Of a stretch of 64,000 nt of DNA, positions 27,115 through 36,830 are shown piece by piece. This DNA is from Haematobacter massiliensis (lineage in GTDB: Bacteria > Pseudomonadota > Alphaproteobacteria > Rhodobacterales > Rhodobacteraceae). The stretch covers positions 475,290-539,289 of the forward strand of contig NZ_JGYG01000002.1 in the NCBI RefSeq assembly GCF_000740795.1, written 5' to 3'. The notes under the pieces are model-generated. The model did no database searches, was not told the origin of the DNA, and saw only the letters and a list, made by a program, of their open reading frames with translations. Made by a program: the position numbers and the translations under genes. Positions within the stretch are counted from its first letter, which is position 1. Each line of letters begins with the position of its first letter.

Positions 27115-28449
27115 TCAGCTTTTGAATTCGAGCTGACGGTTCGCGCGGAGCGCGACCAGCGTGCAGATCGCCCCGGACAGCAGATAGGCCCCCGCCGACC
27201 ACAGGCCGAACCAATGCACCAGCGCCAGCGCGACCAGCGGCGCGAAGCCGGCACCGAAGAGCCAGGCGAGGTCCGAGGTAAGCGCAGAGGCGGTGTAGCG
27301 ATAGGTCGGATCGAACCGCGCGGCGGTTGCGCCGGAAGACTGACCGAAGGACAGGCCAAGCAGCGCGAAGCCGACGATCATGTAGATCAATTCCCCGGTC
27401 TCCGCTCCGCCAAGGAAGGCCGGCGCCACGACGCTGAACACGGCTATCCCGATGGCGGCGAGGGCGAGCAGGTTGCCCCGGCCGATCCTGTCCGAGAGCA
27501 CACCCGACAGCAGCACGGCACCCACGCCCACCACAGCCGCGATCACCTGAATGATGAGGAAGTCCGCCGGCGGTTCCTGGGTATAGAGGAAAACGTAGGA
27601 GAGCGGGAACACCGTCATCATGTGGAAGAGCGCAAAGCTTGCCAGCGGGGTGAAGACACCCAGAACGATTCGCGGGCCTTCCGCGCTCAGCGTATTGCCG
27701 ACAGGCGCAGGCTGCAGGTCGCGGCTTTCGAACAGACGCTCGTATTCCGGCGTCACCACGATGCGCAGGCGCGCGAACAGGGCCACGACGTTGATCGCGA
27801 AGGCGACGAAGAACGGATAGCGCCAGCCCCAGCTCAGGAAATCCTCGGTGGACAGGCTGAGCACCAGATAGGCGAAGAGCGCGGAGGCAACGATCAGCCC
27901 GAGCGGTGCGCCAAGCTGCGGCAGCATCGCGTACCAGCCCCGCTTGCCGGGCGGTGCGTTCATGGCGAGCAGGGAGGACAGCCCGTCCCATGCCCCGCCG
28001 AGCGCGATCCCCTGCAGGAAGCGGAAGGCGGCAAGGAACAGGATCGACCAGTAGCCGATCGTAGCATAACCGGGAATCAGCGGGATGCAGACGGTCGCCG
28101 TACCAAGCAGGAACAGCGCAAGCGTGAGCTTTGCTCCCCGTCCCCAGGCGCGGTCGATCTGAATGAAGATGATCGTGCCGATGGGACGCGCGACAAAGGC
28201 CAGCGCGAAGACCGCGAAAGACAGCAATGTGCCCGTCAACGGATCAGCGAACGAAAAGAACACCGACGGAAAGACGAGTACGGAGGCGATGGAGTAGACG
28301 AAGAAGTCGAAGAACTCCGACATCCGGCCGATGATGACGCCGATGGCGATCTCATTGGGCGAGACATCGTGGTCACCATCCCTGTGGATGGCGCGGGCGT
28401 CGCGTTCCGCCGTCGTCTCCGGCGTTCCCGTGGCTGCGGTGCTGCTCAT
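27115..28449 (-). CDS. MFS transporter, metabolite:H+ symporter (MHS) type
   Basis: This 444-residue inner-membrane protein has twelve predicted helices. The first helix region (SEFFDFFVYSIASVLVFP) and the loop FVARPIGTIIFIQIDRAWGRG match the MHS subgroup, whose members carry organic acids, osmolytes or amino-acid derivatives with protons. The start at 28449 (MSSTAATGT) has GAGG about 11 bases upstream; in-frame starts farther upstream (for example at 28473) are open. It shares its upstream region with the divergent cyoA, including the palindrome at 28558. The substrate cannot be predicted. Confidence 0.85.
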   Translation of the reverse strand: MSSTAATGTPETTAERDARAIHRDGDHDVSPNEIAIGVIIGRMSEFFDFFVYSIASVLVFPSVFFSFADPLTGTLLSFAVFALAFVARPIGTIIFIQIDRAWGRGAKLTLALFLLGTATVCIPLIPGYATIGYWSILFLAAFRFLQGIALGGAWDGLSSLLAMNAPPGKRGWYAMLPQLGAPLGLIVASALFAYLVLSLSTEDFLSWGWRYPFFVAFAINVVALFARLRIVVTPEYERLFESRDLQPAPVGNTLSAEGPRIVLGVFTPLASFALFHMMTVFPLSYVFLYTQEPPADFLIIQVIAAVVGVGAVLLSGVLSDRIGRGNLLALAAIGIAVFSVVAPAFLGGAETGELIYMIVGFALLGLSFGQSSGATAARFDPTYRYTASALTSDLAWLFGAGFAPLVALALVHWFGLWSAGAYLLSGAICTLVALRANRQLEFKS

Positions 28450-28557
28450 GCTGGACCTCGCCTCTTCCTGCATCTGATATAAGTTGTGCATGATAGCGCA
28501 CTCCGCGCCACTGGCACGGGGCGGCGTCTCTATAGAGCCGACGGCTGCACCTGCGGC

Positions 28558-28576
28558 ATTGGGCAAATTGTCCAAT
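28558..28576. promoter_or_regulatory. 19-bp near-perfect palindrome between MFS gene and cyoA (putative operator)
   Basis: The arms ATTGGGCAA and TTGTCCAAT around a central A pair at eight of nine positions (the ninth is a G-T). The site is 79 bases before cyoA and 109 bases before the MFS start, a usual operator position for either gene. It is not a FNR/Crp-type TTGAT-N4-ATCAA box nor the TGT-N12-ACA box of PpsR; the regulator is unknown. Confidence 0.5.
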
Positions 28577-28654
28577 GTCACATCTGCGGCAGAGCCTTTA
28601 ATCCAACGCCCGATCTTCCGGCCCCGCCGGATTACCCCCTAGTTTCCTTGCCAG

Positions 28655-29854
28655 ATGATGGGAAAGCCCGTGAAAACAGCGCGCCTCGTCCCCCTTATCC
28701 TCTTTCCGCTCCTCCTCGCGGCCTGCAAGCCGGTGGTTCTGTCGCCGGCCGGCGATATTGCGATGCGGCAACGGGATCTGCTCGTTATCTCCACGCTGCT
28801 CATGCTGCTCATCATCATTCCGGTGATGGCGCTGGTGATCTTCTTTGCGTGGAAGTACCGCGAATCGAATCGGAAAGCGGAATACAAGCCCGACTGGGAT
28901 CACTCGACCCAGCTCGAACTCGTCATCTGGGCGGCGCCGCTGCTCATCATCATCTGCCTCGGTGCGCTGACATGGGTCGGCACGCACCTGCTCGATCCCT
29001 ACCGGCCGCTCGACCGGCTGGACAAGGACAGGCCGCTTGCCGCCGATCACCGGCCGCTCGAGGTACAGGTCGTGGCGATGGACTGGAAATGGCTGTTCAT
29101 CTACCCGGAGGAGGGAATCGCCACGGTGAACGAACTCGCCGCGCCGGTGGACCGCCCGATCCGGTTCAAGATCACGGCCACCTCGGTCATGAACGCCTTC
29201 TACATTCCGGCCCTGTCGGGCATGATCTATGCGATGCCCGGGATGCAGACGCAGCTCAACGCCGTCATCAACCAGGCGGGTGAGTATGAGGGCTTCTCGG
29301 CCAATTACAGCGGCCACGGCTTTTCCCACATGCGCTTCGCCTTCCAAGGGCTTGACGAGGCGGGTTACGATGAATGGGTCCAGCAGGTGCGCGAGAGCGG
29401 CCAGTCCCTCGACCGTGCGACCTATCTCGAACTGGTCAAGCCCAGCGAGAACAATCCCGCCACGCATTACCAGGCTGTCGATGCCGATCTCTATCGCCTC
29501 ATCCTCAACATGTGCGTGGAGCCTGGGCGGATGTGCATGAACGAAATGGCCTCCATCGACGCGCGGGGCGGGGCAGGTCTGGCCGGAACGCTCAACGTCC
29601 GTCCCATGGACGACGACGGGCCCGGCCGTCAGGCGACGGTCTTCGGGGGCCTGCCGACCTTCGTGGAGACCTTCTGCACCGTGGAAGATTCCAAGCTCGC
29701 CTTCGGTGGCCCGCTGGCTGCAGCCGAACTGCCCGAGAAGCTCCGCACGCGGACTCCGTTCCGGGGGCATGGTCTGTCGCAGCCCTCGCTCCTGCCGTTC
29801 ACGGCGCCCACCTCGCAAGCGGAGGCTGACGCCGCCCGCCCCTCCGCGCTCTGA
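28655..29854 (+). CDS. cyoA: Cytochrome bo3 quinol oxidase subunit II
   Basis: CyoA is the membrane-anchored, periplasmic-domain subunit of the bo3-type quinol oxidase. It has a lipoprotein signal (lipobox LLAAC), two further membrane helices (about residues 40-65 and 87-108), and a cupredoxin domain with VVAMDWKWLFIYPEEGIATVNE and SYxNAFYIPALSG-like sequence. Copper-A cysteines are lacking, as expected for a quinol oxidase. A long C-terminal extension of about 120 residues includes the COX-aromatic-rich region. The first ATG (28655) is given, but a GTG at 28670 preceded by GGGAAAG would give the cleaner lipoprotein N-terminus MKTARLV. The operon continues with cyoBCD. Confidence 0.93.
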   Translation: MMGKPVKTARLVPLILFPLLLAACKPVVLSPAGDIAMRQRDLLVISTLLMLLIIIPVMALVIFFAWKYRESNRKAEYKPDWDHSTQLELVIWAAPLLIIICLGALTWVGTHLLDPYRPLDRLDKDRPLAADHRPLEVQVVAMDWKWLFIYPEEGIATVNELAAPVDRPIRFKITATSVMNAFYIPALSGMIYAMPGMQTQLNAVINQAGEYEGFSANYSGHGFSHMRFAFQGLDEAGYDEWVQQVRESGQSLDRATYLELVKPSENNPATHYQAVDADLYRLILNMCVEPGRMCMNEMASIDARGGAGLAGTLNVRPMDDDGPGRQATVFGGLPTFVETFCTVEDSKLAFGGPLAAAELPEKLRTRTPFRGHGLSQPSLLPFTAPTSQAEADAARPSAL

Positions 29855-29868
29855 GACAGGACTGACCG

Positions 29869-31866
29869 ATGTTTGGTATGCCGCTCTCCGAATTCATCTT
29901 CGGCCGCCTCACCTGGGAGGCCCTGCCGCTGCACGAACCGATCCTCGTCGCGACCTTTGTCGTGGTGGCGCTCGGCGGGATCGCGCTGTTGGGCGCGCTC
30001 ACCTACTTCAAGATGTGGGGCTATCTTTGGAAGGAATGGTTCACCACGGTGGACCACAAAAAGATCGGGATCATGTACATGATCCTCGGCCTCATCATGT
30101 TCCTGCGCGGATTTGCCGATGCCGTCATGATGCGGATCCAGCAGGCCATGGCTTTCGGGGGATCCGAGGGTTATCTGAATGCCCACCACTACGATCAGAT
30201 CTTTACCGCACACGGGGTGATCATGATCTTCTTCGTGGCCATGCCGATGGTCACGGGGCTGATGAACTACGTCGTGCCGCTGCAGATCGGCGCACGGGAC
30301 GTGTCCTTTCCGTTCCTGAACAACTTCTCGTTCTGGATGACGGCTGGCGGTGCGATAATCACCATGGTGTCGCTGTTCGTGGGTGAATACGCGCAGACGG
30401 GATGGCTGGCCTATCCGCCGTTGTCGGGTATAACCTATAGCCCATGGGTCGGGGTGGACTACTACATCTGGGGCCTTCAGGTCGCCGGTATCGGAACCCT
30501 GTTGTCCGGTGTGAACCTGATCGCCACCATCGTGAAGATGCGCGCGCCCGGAATGACCATGATGAAGATGCCGGTCTTCACCTGGACGTCGCTCTGCACC
30601 AACGTGCTGATCGTCGCAGCCTTCCCGGTGCTGACCGCGGTGCTGACGCTGCTCACGCTCGACCGCTACCTGGGGACCAACTTCTTCACCAATGATCTTG
30701 GCGGCAACGCCATGATGTATGTGAACCTGATCTGGATCTGGGGTCACCCGGAGGTCTACATCCTGATCCTGCCGCTGTTCGGCGTGTTCTCGGAGGTGGT
30801 GTCCACCTTCTCTGGCAAGCGGCTCTTCGGCTATACCTCGATGGTCTATGCGACGGTGGTGATCACCATCCTGTCCTATCTCGTGTGGCTTCACCACTTC
30901 TTCACCATGGGGTCGGGCGCGTCGGTGAACTCCTTCTTCGGGATCACCACGATGATCATCTCCATCCCGACGGGGGCGAAGATCTTCAACTGGCTGTTCA
31001 CCATGTACAAGGGGCGCATCCGGTTCGAACTGCCGATGATGTGGTCCATCGCCTTCATGCTGACCTTCGTGATCGGCGGGATGACGGGCGTGCTTCTGGC
31101 CGTACCGCCGGCGGACTTCGTGCTGCACAACTCGCTGTTCCTTGTCGCGCACTTCCACAACGTGATCATCGGCGGCGTGCTCTTCGGCCTGTTCGCGGCG
31201 ATGAACTTCTGGTGGCCCAAGGCCTTTGGCTTCAAGCTTGACCCGTTCTGGGGCAAGGTCTCCTTCTGGTGCTGGGTGCCGGGCTTCTGGATCGCCTTCA
31301 CGCCGCTCTACATTCTCGGTCTCATGGGGGTGACGCGGCGGATGCGGGTGTTCGACGACCCCTCCCTGCAGATCTGGTTCCAGATCGCGGCAGTCGGCGC
31401 TGCGCTCATCGCGCTCGGGATCCTGGCGATGTTCATCCAGTTCGGGGTGTCCATCCTGCGCCGCGATCAGCTTCGCGATGTGTCGGGCGATCCCTGGAAC
31501 GGCCGCACGTTGGAATGGGCTACCTCGTCGCCGCCGCCGGAATACAACTTCGCCTTCCAGCCCATCGTGCGCGATCTCGACGCCTGGTCTGACATGAAGG
31601 AGGCCGGCTATCGTCGCCCGGTCGAAGGGTTCCGGGATATCGTGATGCCGCGCAACACGGGGGCGGGTGTCATCATCGCGGCGCTCAGCACGGTGCTCGG
31701 TCTGGCGATGATCTGGTACATCTGGTGGCTGGCCGCGCTCTGCCTCATCGGGGTGTTCTGGGTCGCGATCGCCAACAGCTTCCGCTACGACCAGACCTTC
31801 ATCATTCCCGCCGCCCATGTCAGCTCGACGGAAGCGGACCGGACGCGGCAGCTCGCCCGAGCCTGA
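29869..31866 (+). CDS. cyoB: Cytochrome bo3 quinol oxidase subunit I
   Basis: CyoB is the catalytic, proton-pumping subunit that carries heme b, the heme o3-CuB centre and the quinol site. The 665-residue protein has about 15 helices. The low-spin heme ligand lies in [10 protein letters not shown], the CuB His and cross-linked Tyr in [12 protein letters not shown], the CuB histidine pair in VWLHHFF, and the high- and low-spin heme ligands in [10 protein letters not shown]. These mark an A-type heme-copper oxidase. The start is 14 bases after cyoA. Length and motifs match E. coli CyoB. Confidence 0.97.
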   Translation: MFGMPLSEFIFGRLTWEALPLHEPILVATFVVVALGGIALLGALTYFKMWGYLWKEWFTTVDHKKIGIMYMILGLIMFLRGFADAVMMRIQQAMAFGGSEGYLNAHHYDQIFTAHGVIMIFFVAMPMVTGLMNYVVPLQIGARDVSFPFLNNFSFWMTAGGAIITMVSLFVGEYAQTGWLAYPPLSGITYSPWVGVDYYIWGLQVAGIGTLLSGVNLIATIVKMRAPGMTMMKMPVFTWTSLCTNVLIVAAFPVLTAVLTLLTLDRYLGTNFFTNDLGGNAMMYVNLIWIWGHPEVYILILPLFGVFSEVVSTFSGKRLFGYTSMVYATVVITILSYLVWLHHFFTMGSGASVNSFFGITTMIISIPTGAKIFNWLFTMYKGRIRFELPMMWSIAFMLTFVIGGMTGVLLAVPPADFVLHNSLFLVAHFHNVIIGGVLFGLFAAMNFWWPKAFGFKLDPFWGKVSFWCWVPGFWIAFTPLYILGLMGVTRRMRVFDDPSLQIWFQIAAVGAALIALGILAMFIQFGVSILRRDQLRDVSGDPWNGRTLEWATSSPPPEYNFAFQPIVRDLDAWSDMKEAGYRRPVEGFRDIVMPRNTGAGVIIAALSTVLGLAMIWYIWWLAALCLIGVFWVAIANSFRYDQTFIIPAAHVSSTEADRTRQLARA

Positions 31867-31884
31867 GCCTGGAGAGACAGTGCC

Positions 31885-32514
31885 ATGACAACCATGACTG
31901 CAAAGACCGCGGGCGAGGCGCCGGAGTTCTTCGATCTCGACCCGCATGAGCATCCCGAGGGCTCGAGCACGATGCTCGGCTTCTGGATCTACCTGATGAG
32001 CGACTGCCTGATCTTTGCAGTGCTCTTTGCGTGTTTCGGCGTGCTCGGCGGCAACTTCGCCGGCGGGCCGGGGCCACGCGATCTGTTCGATCTGCCGCTG
32101 GTGGCGCTGAACACTTCCATGCTGCTGCTCTCCTCCATCACCTATGGCTTCGCGATGTTGGCCATGGTGAAGGGGCACAGCCGCCATGTGATCAACTGGC
32201 TGATCGTGACGGGCCTGTTCGGGCTGGCCTTCCTGTGCATCGAAATCTACGAGTTCCATCACATGATCCACCTTGGGGCTGGTCCGCAGCGCTCAGGTTT
32301 CCTGTCTGCCTTCTATGCCCTGGTCGGCACGCACGGCCTTCACGTGTTCATCGGCCTGATCTGGCTGGTGGTGCTGGTCACGCAGGTGCGCCAGAAGGGG
32401 CTGATCGCCGCGAACCGCCGCCGGATTAGCTGCCTGTCGATGTTCTGGCACTTCCTCGACGTGATCTGGATCGGGGTCTTCACCTTCGTTTACCTCATGG
32501 GGATGTTGAGATGA
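31885..32514 (+). CDS. cyoC: Cytochrome bo3 quinol oxidase subunit III
   Basis: CyoC is the five-helix accessory subunit III of the quinol oxidase. The 209-residue protein begins in the cytoplasm and has [18 protein letters not shown], a conserved Glu in [11 protein letters not shown], and the terminal [19 protein letters not shown] helix. It follows cyoB by 18 bases, and its TGA overlaps the ATG of cyoD (ATGA), which suggests coupled translation. No unusual feature. Confidence 0.95.
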   Translation: MTTMTAKTAGEAPEFFDLDPHEHPEGSSTMLGFWIYLMSDCLIFAVLFACFGVLGGNFAGGPGPRDLFDLPLVALNTSMLLLSSITYGFAMLAMVKGHSRHVINWLIVTGLFGLAFLCIEIYEFHHMIHLGAGPQRSGFLSAFYALVGTHGLHVFIGLIWLVVLVTQVRQKGLIAANRRRISCLSMFWHFLDVIWIGVFTFVYLMGMLR

Positions 32515-32924
32515 GCAATAACTACACGCCTCTCCACACCGCGCATGCGACGCAGGGGTCGCATCAGCAGCACCTCCACGATCATCCGGATGAGGAGGAG
32601 GATCACGGCTCGTTCGGATCCTACATGACCGGCTTCATCCTGTCGGTCATCCTGACGGCGATCCCGTTCTGGCTGGTGATGGGAGAGGTGATCCCGAACC
32701 CGCGGACGACCGGGATCGTCATCATGGCCTTTGCCGTGGTGCAGATCGTTGTCCACATGATCTACTTCCTGCACATGAACACCCGCTCGCAGGGTGGCTG
32801 GACGATGTTGGCGCTGATCTTCACGTTGATCCTGGTGATCATCACGCTCTCCGGTTCGCTTTGGGTGATGTACCACCTGAATACGAACATGATGCCGGAG
32901 ATGCACAACATGAGCACGATGTGA
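32511..32924 (+). CDS. cyoD: Cytochrome bo3 quinol oxidase subunit IV
   Basis: CyoD is the small structural subunit of the quinol oxidase. The 137-residue protein has a His-rich, acidic N-terminal segment (residues 5-33, including [14 protein letters not shown]) and three membrane helices. The [16 protein letters not shown] and MYHLN motifs are typical. The N-terminal His/Asp/Glu stretch is longer than in E. coli CyoD and could bind metal, though this is speculation. There is no cyoE (heme O synthase) next in the operon; a SURF1 gene takes its place. Confidence 0.93.
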   Translation: MSNNYTPLHTAHATQGSHQQHLHDHPDEEEDHGSFGSYMTGFILSVILTAIPFWLVMGEVIPNPRTTGIVIMAFAVVQIVVHMIYFLHMNTRSQGGWTMLALIFTLILVIITLSGSLWVMYHLNTNMMPEMHNMSTM

Positions 32925-32941
32925 CCACCAAGGGTCATGAT

Positions 32942-33700
32942 GTGCAGACAGGGCGGGGCGACACCGAAAGGGCGCCCCGTTCGCCATTGCGGATGGCGGT
33001 GATCGCCGCCATCGGTCTCCTGCTGACCGTGTGCCTCATCGCACTCGGCTGGTGGCAGGTGGAGCGGCGGGCTTGGAAGCATGACCTCGTCGCACGGGTA
33101 GATGCCCGCATCCATGCCGCGCCGGTCGTGGCGCCGGGGCCGGCGGCGTGGCCCGTTGGCGCCGAGACGGACGAATACCGCAGGGTTGTCGTCACCGGCA
33201 CCTTTGACCACAGCCGTGAGGCACTGGTTCAGGCGCTGACCGATCTGGGCGCAGGCTTCTGGGTGCTGACCCCGCTTGCGACCGATCAGGGCTTCACGGT
33301 CCTGGTGAACCGGGGCTTCGTCCCCTCCGACCAGCGGGATGCGGCCAGCCGGGCGCAGGGGGAGATACCGGGCAGCACGACGGTAACGGGGCTTCTGCGA
33401 CTGACCGAACCGGGTGGCGGGTTCCTGCGGTCCAATGATCCTGCGGGAGATCGCTGGTATTCGCGCGATGTATCGGCCATTGCCGATGCCCGCAGCCTGA
33501 GCGGGACGGTTGCCCCCTATTTCATCGATGCCGACGCGACGCCGAACCCCGGCGGGCTGCCGGTGGGGGGGCTGACCGTCGTGCACTTTCCCGACAATCA
33601 CCTCAGCTATGCGCTGACCTGGTTCGCGTTGGCGGCCGGTATGGCGGGCTGCACGATTTTCGTCCTGCGGCATGAGACCGGAAGGCGGAGGCGGGCGTGA
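32942..33700 (+). CDS. SURF1 family oxidase assembly protein
   Basis: SURF1 proteins help insert heme into subunit I of heme-copper oxidases. This protein of about 252 residues has one helix at each end (LRMAVIAAIGLLLTVCLIALG and YALTWFALAAGMAGCTIFVL) bracketing a periplasmic domain. The signature GWWQVERRAWK follows the first helix, and VNRGFVP lies in the centre. The GTG at 32942 has AAGGG seven bases upstream; a GTG at 32921 overlapping the cyoD stop (GTGA) is an alternative. It ends overlapping the sensor kinase start (GTGA). Linkage to cyoABCD implies it serves this oxidase. Confidence 0.88.
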   Translation: MQTGRGDTERAPRSPLRMAVIAAIGLLLTVCLIALGWWQVERRAWKHDLVARVDARIHAAPVVAPGPAAWPVGAETDEYRRVVVTGTFDHSREALVQALTDLGAGFWVLTPLATDQGFTVLVNRGFVPSDQRDAASRAQGEIPGSTTVTGLLRLTEPGGGFLRSNDPAGDRWYSRDVSAIADARSLSGTVAPYFIDADATPNPGGLPVGGLTVVHFPDNHLSYALTWFALAAGMAGCTIFVLRHETGRRRRA

Positions 33701-35040
33701 AGCCGCCGGCAACCAGCCCGCCCACCGCGCGCAAGAACATGGGTCTGCTGATCCAGCTTCGCTGGATTGCGGTGGCGGGCCAGATCGTCGCCATCGCCTT
33801 TGCCGCCTGGTTTCTGGGGGTGCATCTTCCGCTTGTGCCGATGTCGGCGGTCGTCGCCTGCCTCGTCCTGCTGAACGCCGCGACCATCCTCTGGCTCCGC
33901 CGGGCGGACCATGTGCCGGGGCGCGTGGTCTTCATGGCGTTGACGCTCGACGTGCTCGCGCTGACGGCGCAGCTTGCCCTCAGCGGGGGGGCGAGCAATC
34001 CCTTCGTCACGCTTTATGTAGTGCAGGTGGCGCTGGGGGCGATGATGCTCCGGCCCCCGGCAGGGTGGTTCCTTGTCGCGCTGACGAGCTGCCTCTTTGC
34101 GCTGCTGATCGTGCTGCACCGGCCGCTGGGATTGCCGCCGGACGGGCCGTCGTTCTTCAATCTCTATATCGCGGGCATGTTCGTCGGCCTCACGCTGGAT
34201 GCCGTGCTTGTCGTCGCCTTCCTGACGCGGGTGGCCGCGAACCTGCGGCAGAGTGATGCGCGCGTGGCCCGACTGCGTCAGCAGGCCGCGGAGGAAGACC
34301 ACATCGTCCGGATGGGGCTACTGGCCTCCGGCGCGGCGCATGAGCTTTCCACGCCGCTCGCCTCCATCTCCGTCATTCTGGGGGATTGGCGGCGGATGCC
34401 GAAGCTCTCCGAGGATCCCGAACTCCGGCAGGAAATCGAGACGATGCGCACCTCGGTCGATCGCTGCAAGACGATCATCACCGGCATCCTCATGACCTCC
34501 GGCGCCGCGCGGGGCGAGGGAACGGAACTGACTACCGTCCACAGCTTCGTTGCCCGCATCTCACGCGATTGGCAATCCGCTCACCCCGGCGTCACGCTGG
34601 AGCGGCACAACGATTTCGGAGAAGATGTCGGCATCGTCTCCGATGCGACTCTTCGGCAGATCGTGATGAACGTGCTCGACAATGCGGTGGAGTCCTCGCC
34701 CGGCTGGGTGGGGCTGGATGTGCAGCGGGAAGGGGCGATGCTGCTTCTTCGTGTCACGGATCGTGGCCCGGGTTTTTCGTCGCGGATGCTTGACGAATTC
34801 GGCCGGCCCTATCAAAGCACCAAGGGACGGCAGGGACGTGGCCTCGGGCTGTTCCTCGTGGTCAACGCCATACGCAAGCTCGGCGGATCGGTATCCGCGG
34901 GGAACCGGCCGGAGGGCGGAGCGGAAGTAACCTTGCGGTTGCCCCTGCATCTCCTCAGCGCCGAGGACGAGGATGACAATGACGGAGACTGGTCAGACGG
35001 GGAGTGGGACGGAGGAGACGATCCTTCTGATCGAGGATGA
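33697..35040 (+). CDS. RegB/PrrB/ActS-like redox sensor histidine kinase
   Basis: This 447-residue membrane kinase has six N-terminal helices, including the quinone-site motif GGASNPF (residues 97-103) found in RegB-type sensors. It is followed by the phosphoacceptor box AAHELSTPL (His215), a Cys257 in DRCKTII at the position of the redox-active cysteine of RegB, and the ATP-binding boxes NVLDNAVESSP, DRGPGF and GRGLGLFLV. RegB kinases sense respiratory redox state and regulate energy metabolism. It starts with GTG overlapping the SURF1 stop and overlaps the response regulator by 68 bases. The acidic C-terminal tail (DEDDNDGDW...) is unusual. Confidence 0.87.
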   Translation: MKPPATSPPTARKNMGLLIQLRWIAVAGQIVAIAFAAWFLGVHLPLVPMSAVVACLVLLNAATILWLRRADHVPGRVVFMALTLDVLALTAQLALSGGASNPFVTLYVVQVALGAMMLRPPAGWFLVALTSCLFALLIVLHRPLGLPPDGPSFFNLYIAGMFVGLTLDAVLVVAFLTRVAANLRQSDARVARLRQQAAEEDHIVRMGLLASGAAHELSTPLASISVILGDWRRMPKLSEDPELRQEIETMRTSVDRCKTIITGILMTSGAARGEGTELTTVHSFVARISRDWQSAHPGVTLERHNDFGEDVGIVSDATLRQIVMNVLDNAVESSPGWVGLDVQREGAMLLLRVTDRGPGFSSRMLDEFGRPYQSTKGRQGRGLGLFLVVNAIRKLGGSVSAGNRPEGGAEVTLRLPLHLLSAEDEDDNDGDWSDGEWDGGDDPSDRG

Positions 35041-35536
35041 TCCCGATTTTGCAGCGACCCTGAAGAGATCGCTGGAGCGGCGGGGGATGACCGTCTTCCA
35101 CTCACACGGCATGGAGGATCTGGAGCAGGTGCTCGCGGCGCATCGGCCCGCTCGTGCCGTGGTGGATCTGAAGCTTTCCGGTGGTTCGGGTCTTGTCTGT
35201 GTCGATCACCTGCATCGCCGTGACCCGGAGATGCAGATCGTCGTTCTTACCGGTTTCGCCAGCATCGCGACGGCGGTCGAAGCGATCAAGCTGGGCGCCT
35301 GCCACTACCTGACAAAGCCTGCGAATACCGATGAAATCCTGGATGCCTTCGTGCGGGGAACGGGGGATCCAGGGGTTGAACTGTCCACGCAGCCCTCCTC
35401 CATCAAGACGCTGGAATGGGAGCGCATCCACGAAACGCTGGTCGCGACGGGTTTCAACATTTCCGAAACCGCGCGGCGGCTCGGGATGCACCGGCGCACG
35501 CTGGCACGGAAGCTGGAGAAGCGTCAGGTTCGCTGA
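34973..35536 (+). CDS. RegA/PrrA/ActR-like response regulator
   Basis: This 187-residue response regulator pairs with the adjacent kinase. The receiver domain has the acidic pocket LLIEDDPDF, the phosphoacceptor Asp65 (AVVDLKLSGGSGL) and the switch Lys in LTKPAN. The C-terminal Fis-type helix-turn-helix NISETARRLGMHRRTLARKL is nearly the RegA consensus. It begins inside the 3' end of the kinase gene in another frame. Because the canonical RegB-SenC-RegA locus is arranged differently, this may be a second RegBA-type pair devoted to the quinol oxidase operon. Confidence 0.88.
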   Translation: MTMTETGQTGSGTEETILLIEDDPDFAATLKRSLERRGMTVFHSHGMEDLEQVLAAHRPARAVVDLKLSGGSGLVCVDHLHRRDPEMQIVVLTGFASIATAVEAIKLGACHYLTKPANTDEILDAFVRGTGDPGVELSTQPSSIKTLEWERIHETLVATGFNISETARRLGMHRRTLARKLEKRQVR

Positions 35537-35651
35537 CCGGCTATTCTGCAACGGCCGTGCGCTGGCCCGGGGCGTCATCCGTCTTGACTGTTGGCATCGC
35601 GGGCCGGGCGCGTCATTCTCCGCGAATCGAACGTCATATGAACGGATTGCA

Positions 35652-36830
35652 ATGAACCGCCCGGCCCGAGAGGTTGATACCGTTTTTTCCCAGCCGGTCC
35701 GGCAGGTTCTGTTCATGATCATCGCGCTGCTGCTGGTCGCGGCGGGGGCGTGGATGATCCACCGGGAGGTGTCGGAGGTCTTCCGCGCGAACGTCTGGCT
35801 GAACGGCTCCATCCTGTTCGTGTTCCTCGTCGGGGTGGTGGCCTGCTTCTGGCAGGTCGGGCAACTCATGGCGGCGGTAAACTGGATCGAGGGGTTTGCG
35901 CACAACCGTCCGGGCTACGTTGCCTCCCGCCCGCCAAAGCTGCTGGTTCCGCTTGCCACGCTTCTGGGCCAGCGCGCGCCGGGGTCGGGCCGGCTTCAGC
36001 TTTCCTCAACCTCCGCGCGCTCCATCCTGGAATCGGTCGGCGCACGGATGGAGGAGATGCGGGACATCACCCGCTACCTCGGCAACCTGCTGATTTTTCT
36101 GGGGTTGCTCGGCACCTTCTTTGGCCTCGCCACCACTGTTCCGGCGGTCGTGCGCACCATAGGTGCACTCAGCCCCCAGCCGGGGGAGGAGAGCCTCGCG
36201 GTGTTCGGCAGGCTCATGCAGGGGCTGAACTCTCAGCTCGGAGGGATGGGCACGGCGTTTGCATCCTCGCTGCTGGGCCTGTCCGGGTCACTGGTCATCG
36301 GGCTTCTGGAGATCTTCGCTAGCCACGGGCAGAACCGTTTCTACAGCGAACTCGAGGACTGGCTCTCCTCCATGACGCGCATCGGTATCGCCTCCGGTGA
36401 CGACGGCTCCATCAGTCAGGAGGCCGTGGGCGGCCTGATCGACCATCTGTCTGACCAGATGGACGCGCTGACCCAGCTTTATGCGCAAGCGGAGCAGCGG
36501 CGGAGCCTGCTGGACCAGCGCATCGGGCTTCTCGCTGAATCCGTGGACCGCCTCACCCGCAAGCTGGAGGGGGAAGAGGGTACCATGGGCGCCCTCACCC
36601 GGTTGACGGAGGGGCAGGAGCGGCTGGTCGGGGCGATTTCCCAGCGCGAGGAAACCGGCGCACTGGATGCCGAGAGCCGTATGAGACTGCGGTCCATGGA
36701 TGTGCAGCTTCTGAAGATTCTCGAAGAATTGTCCGCCGGACGGCAGGAGACGCTCTATGATCTCCGCAGCGATCTTGCTGCACTCGCATCGGCGGTGCGG
36801 GGTCTGGGCTCAGACCAGCGGAGAGGGTGA
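35652..36830 (+). CDS. MotA/TolQ/ExbB-like proton channel protein
   Basis: This 392-residue protein has an N-terminal pair of helices (about residues 19-37 and 54-74) and a second pair (about 150-175 and 205-225) with TRYLGNLLIFLGLLGTFFGL and GMGTAFASSLLGLSGSLVIG. Those two segments are characteristic of the MotA/ExbB pore helices. A C-terminal cytoplasmic region of about 160 residues has coiled-coil character. It shares a TGATG junction with the following OmpA-domain gene, so the pair should form a MotAB/ExbBD-like ion-driven unit. The start at 35652 has only a weak ribosome site. It is not in a flagellar, tol or ton cluster. Confidence 0.82.
   Translation: MNRPAREVDTVFSQPVRQVLFMIIALLLVAAGAWMIHREVSEVFRANVWLNGSILFVFLVGVVACFWQVGQLMAAVNWIEGFAHNRPGYVASRPPKLLVPLATLLGQRAPGSGRLQLSSTSARSILESVGARMEEMRDITRYLGNLLIFLGLLGTFFGLATTVPAVVRTIGALSPQPGEESLAVFGRLMQGLNSQLGGMGTAFASSLLGLSGSLVIGLLEIFASHGQNRFYSELEDWLSSMTRIGIASGDDGSISQEAVGGLIDHLSDQMDALTQLYAQAEQRRSLLDQRIGLLAESVDRLTRKLEGEEGTMGALTRLTEGQERLVGAISQREETGALDAESRMRLRSMDVQLLKILEELSAGRQETLYDLRSDLAALASAVRGLGSDQRRG

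Noticed and set aside
29629..32271. 880-residue open frame antisense to cyoABC
   Set aside because: It is a GC-rich shadow of the cyo genes, dominated by His, Arg, Asp and Glu, with no recognisable domain. The plus-strand genes are unmistakable.
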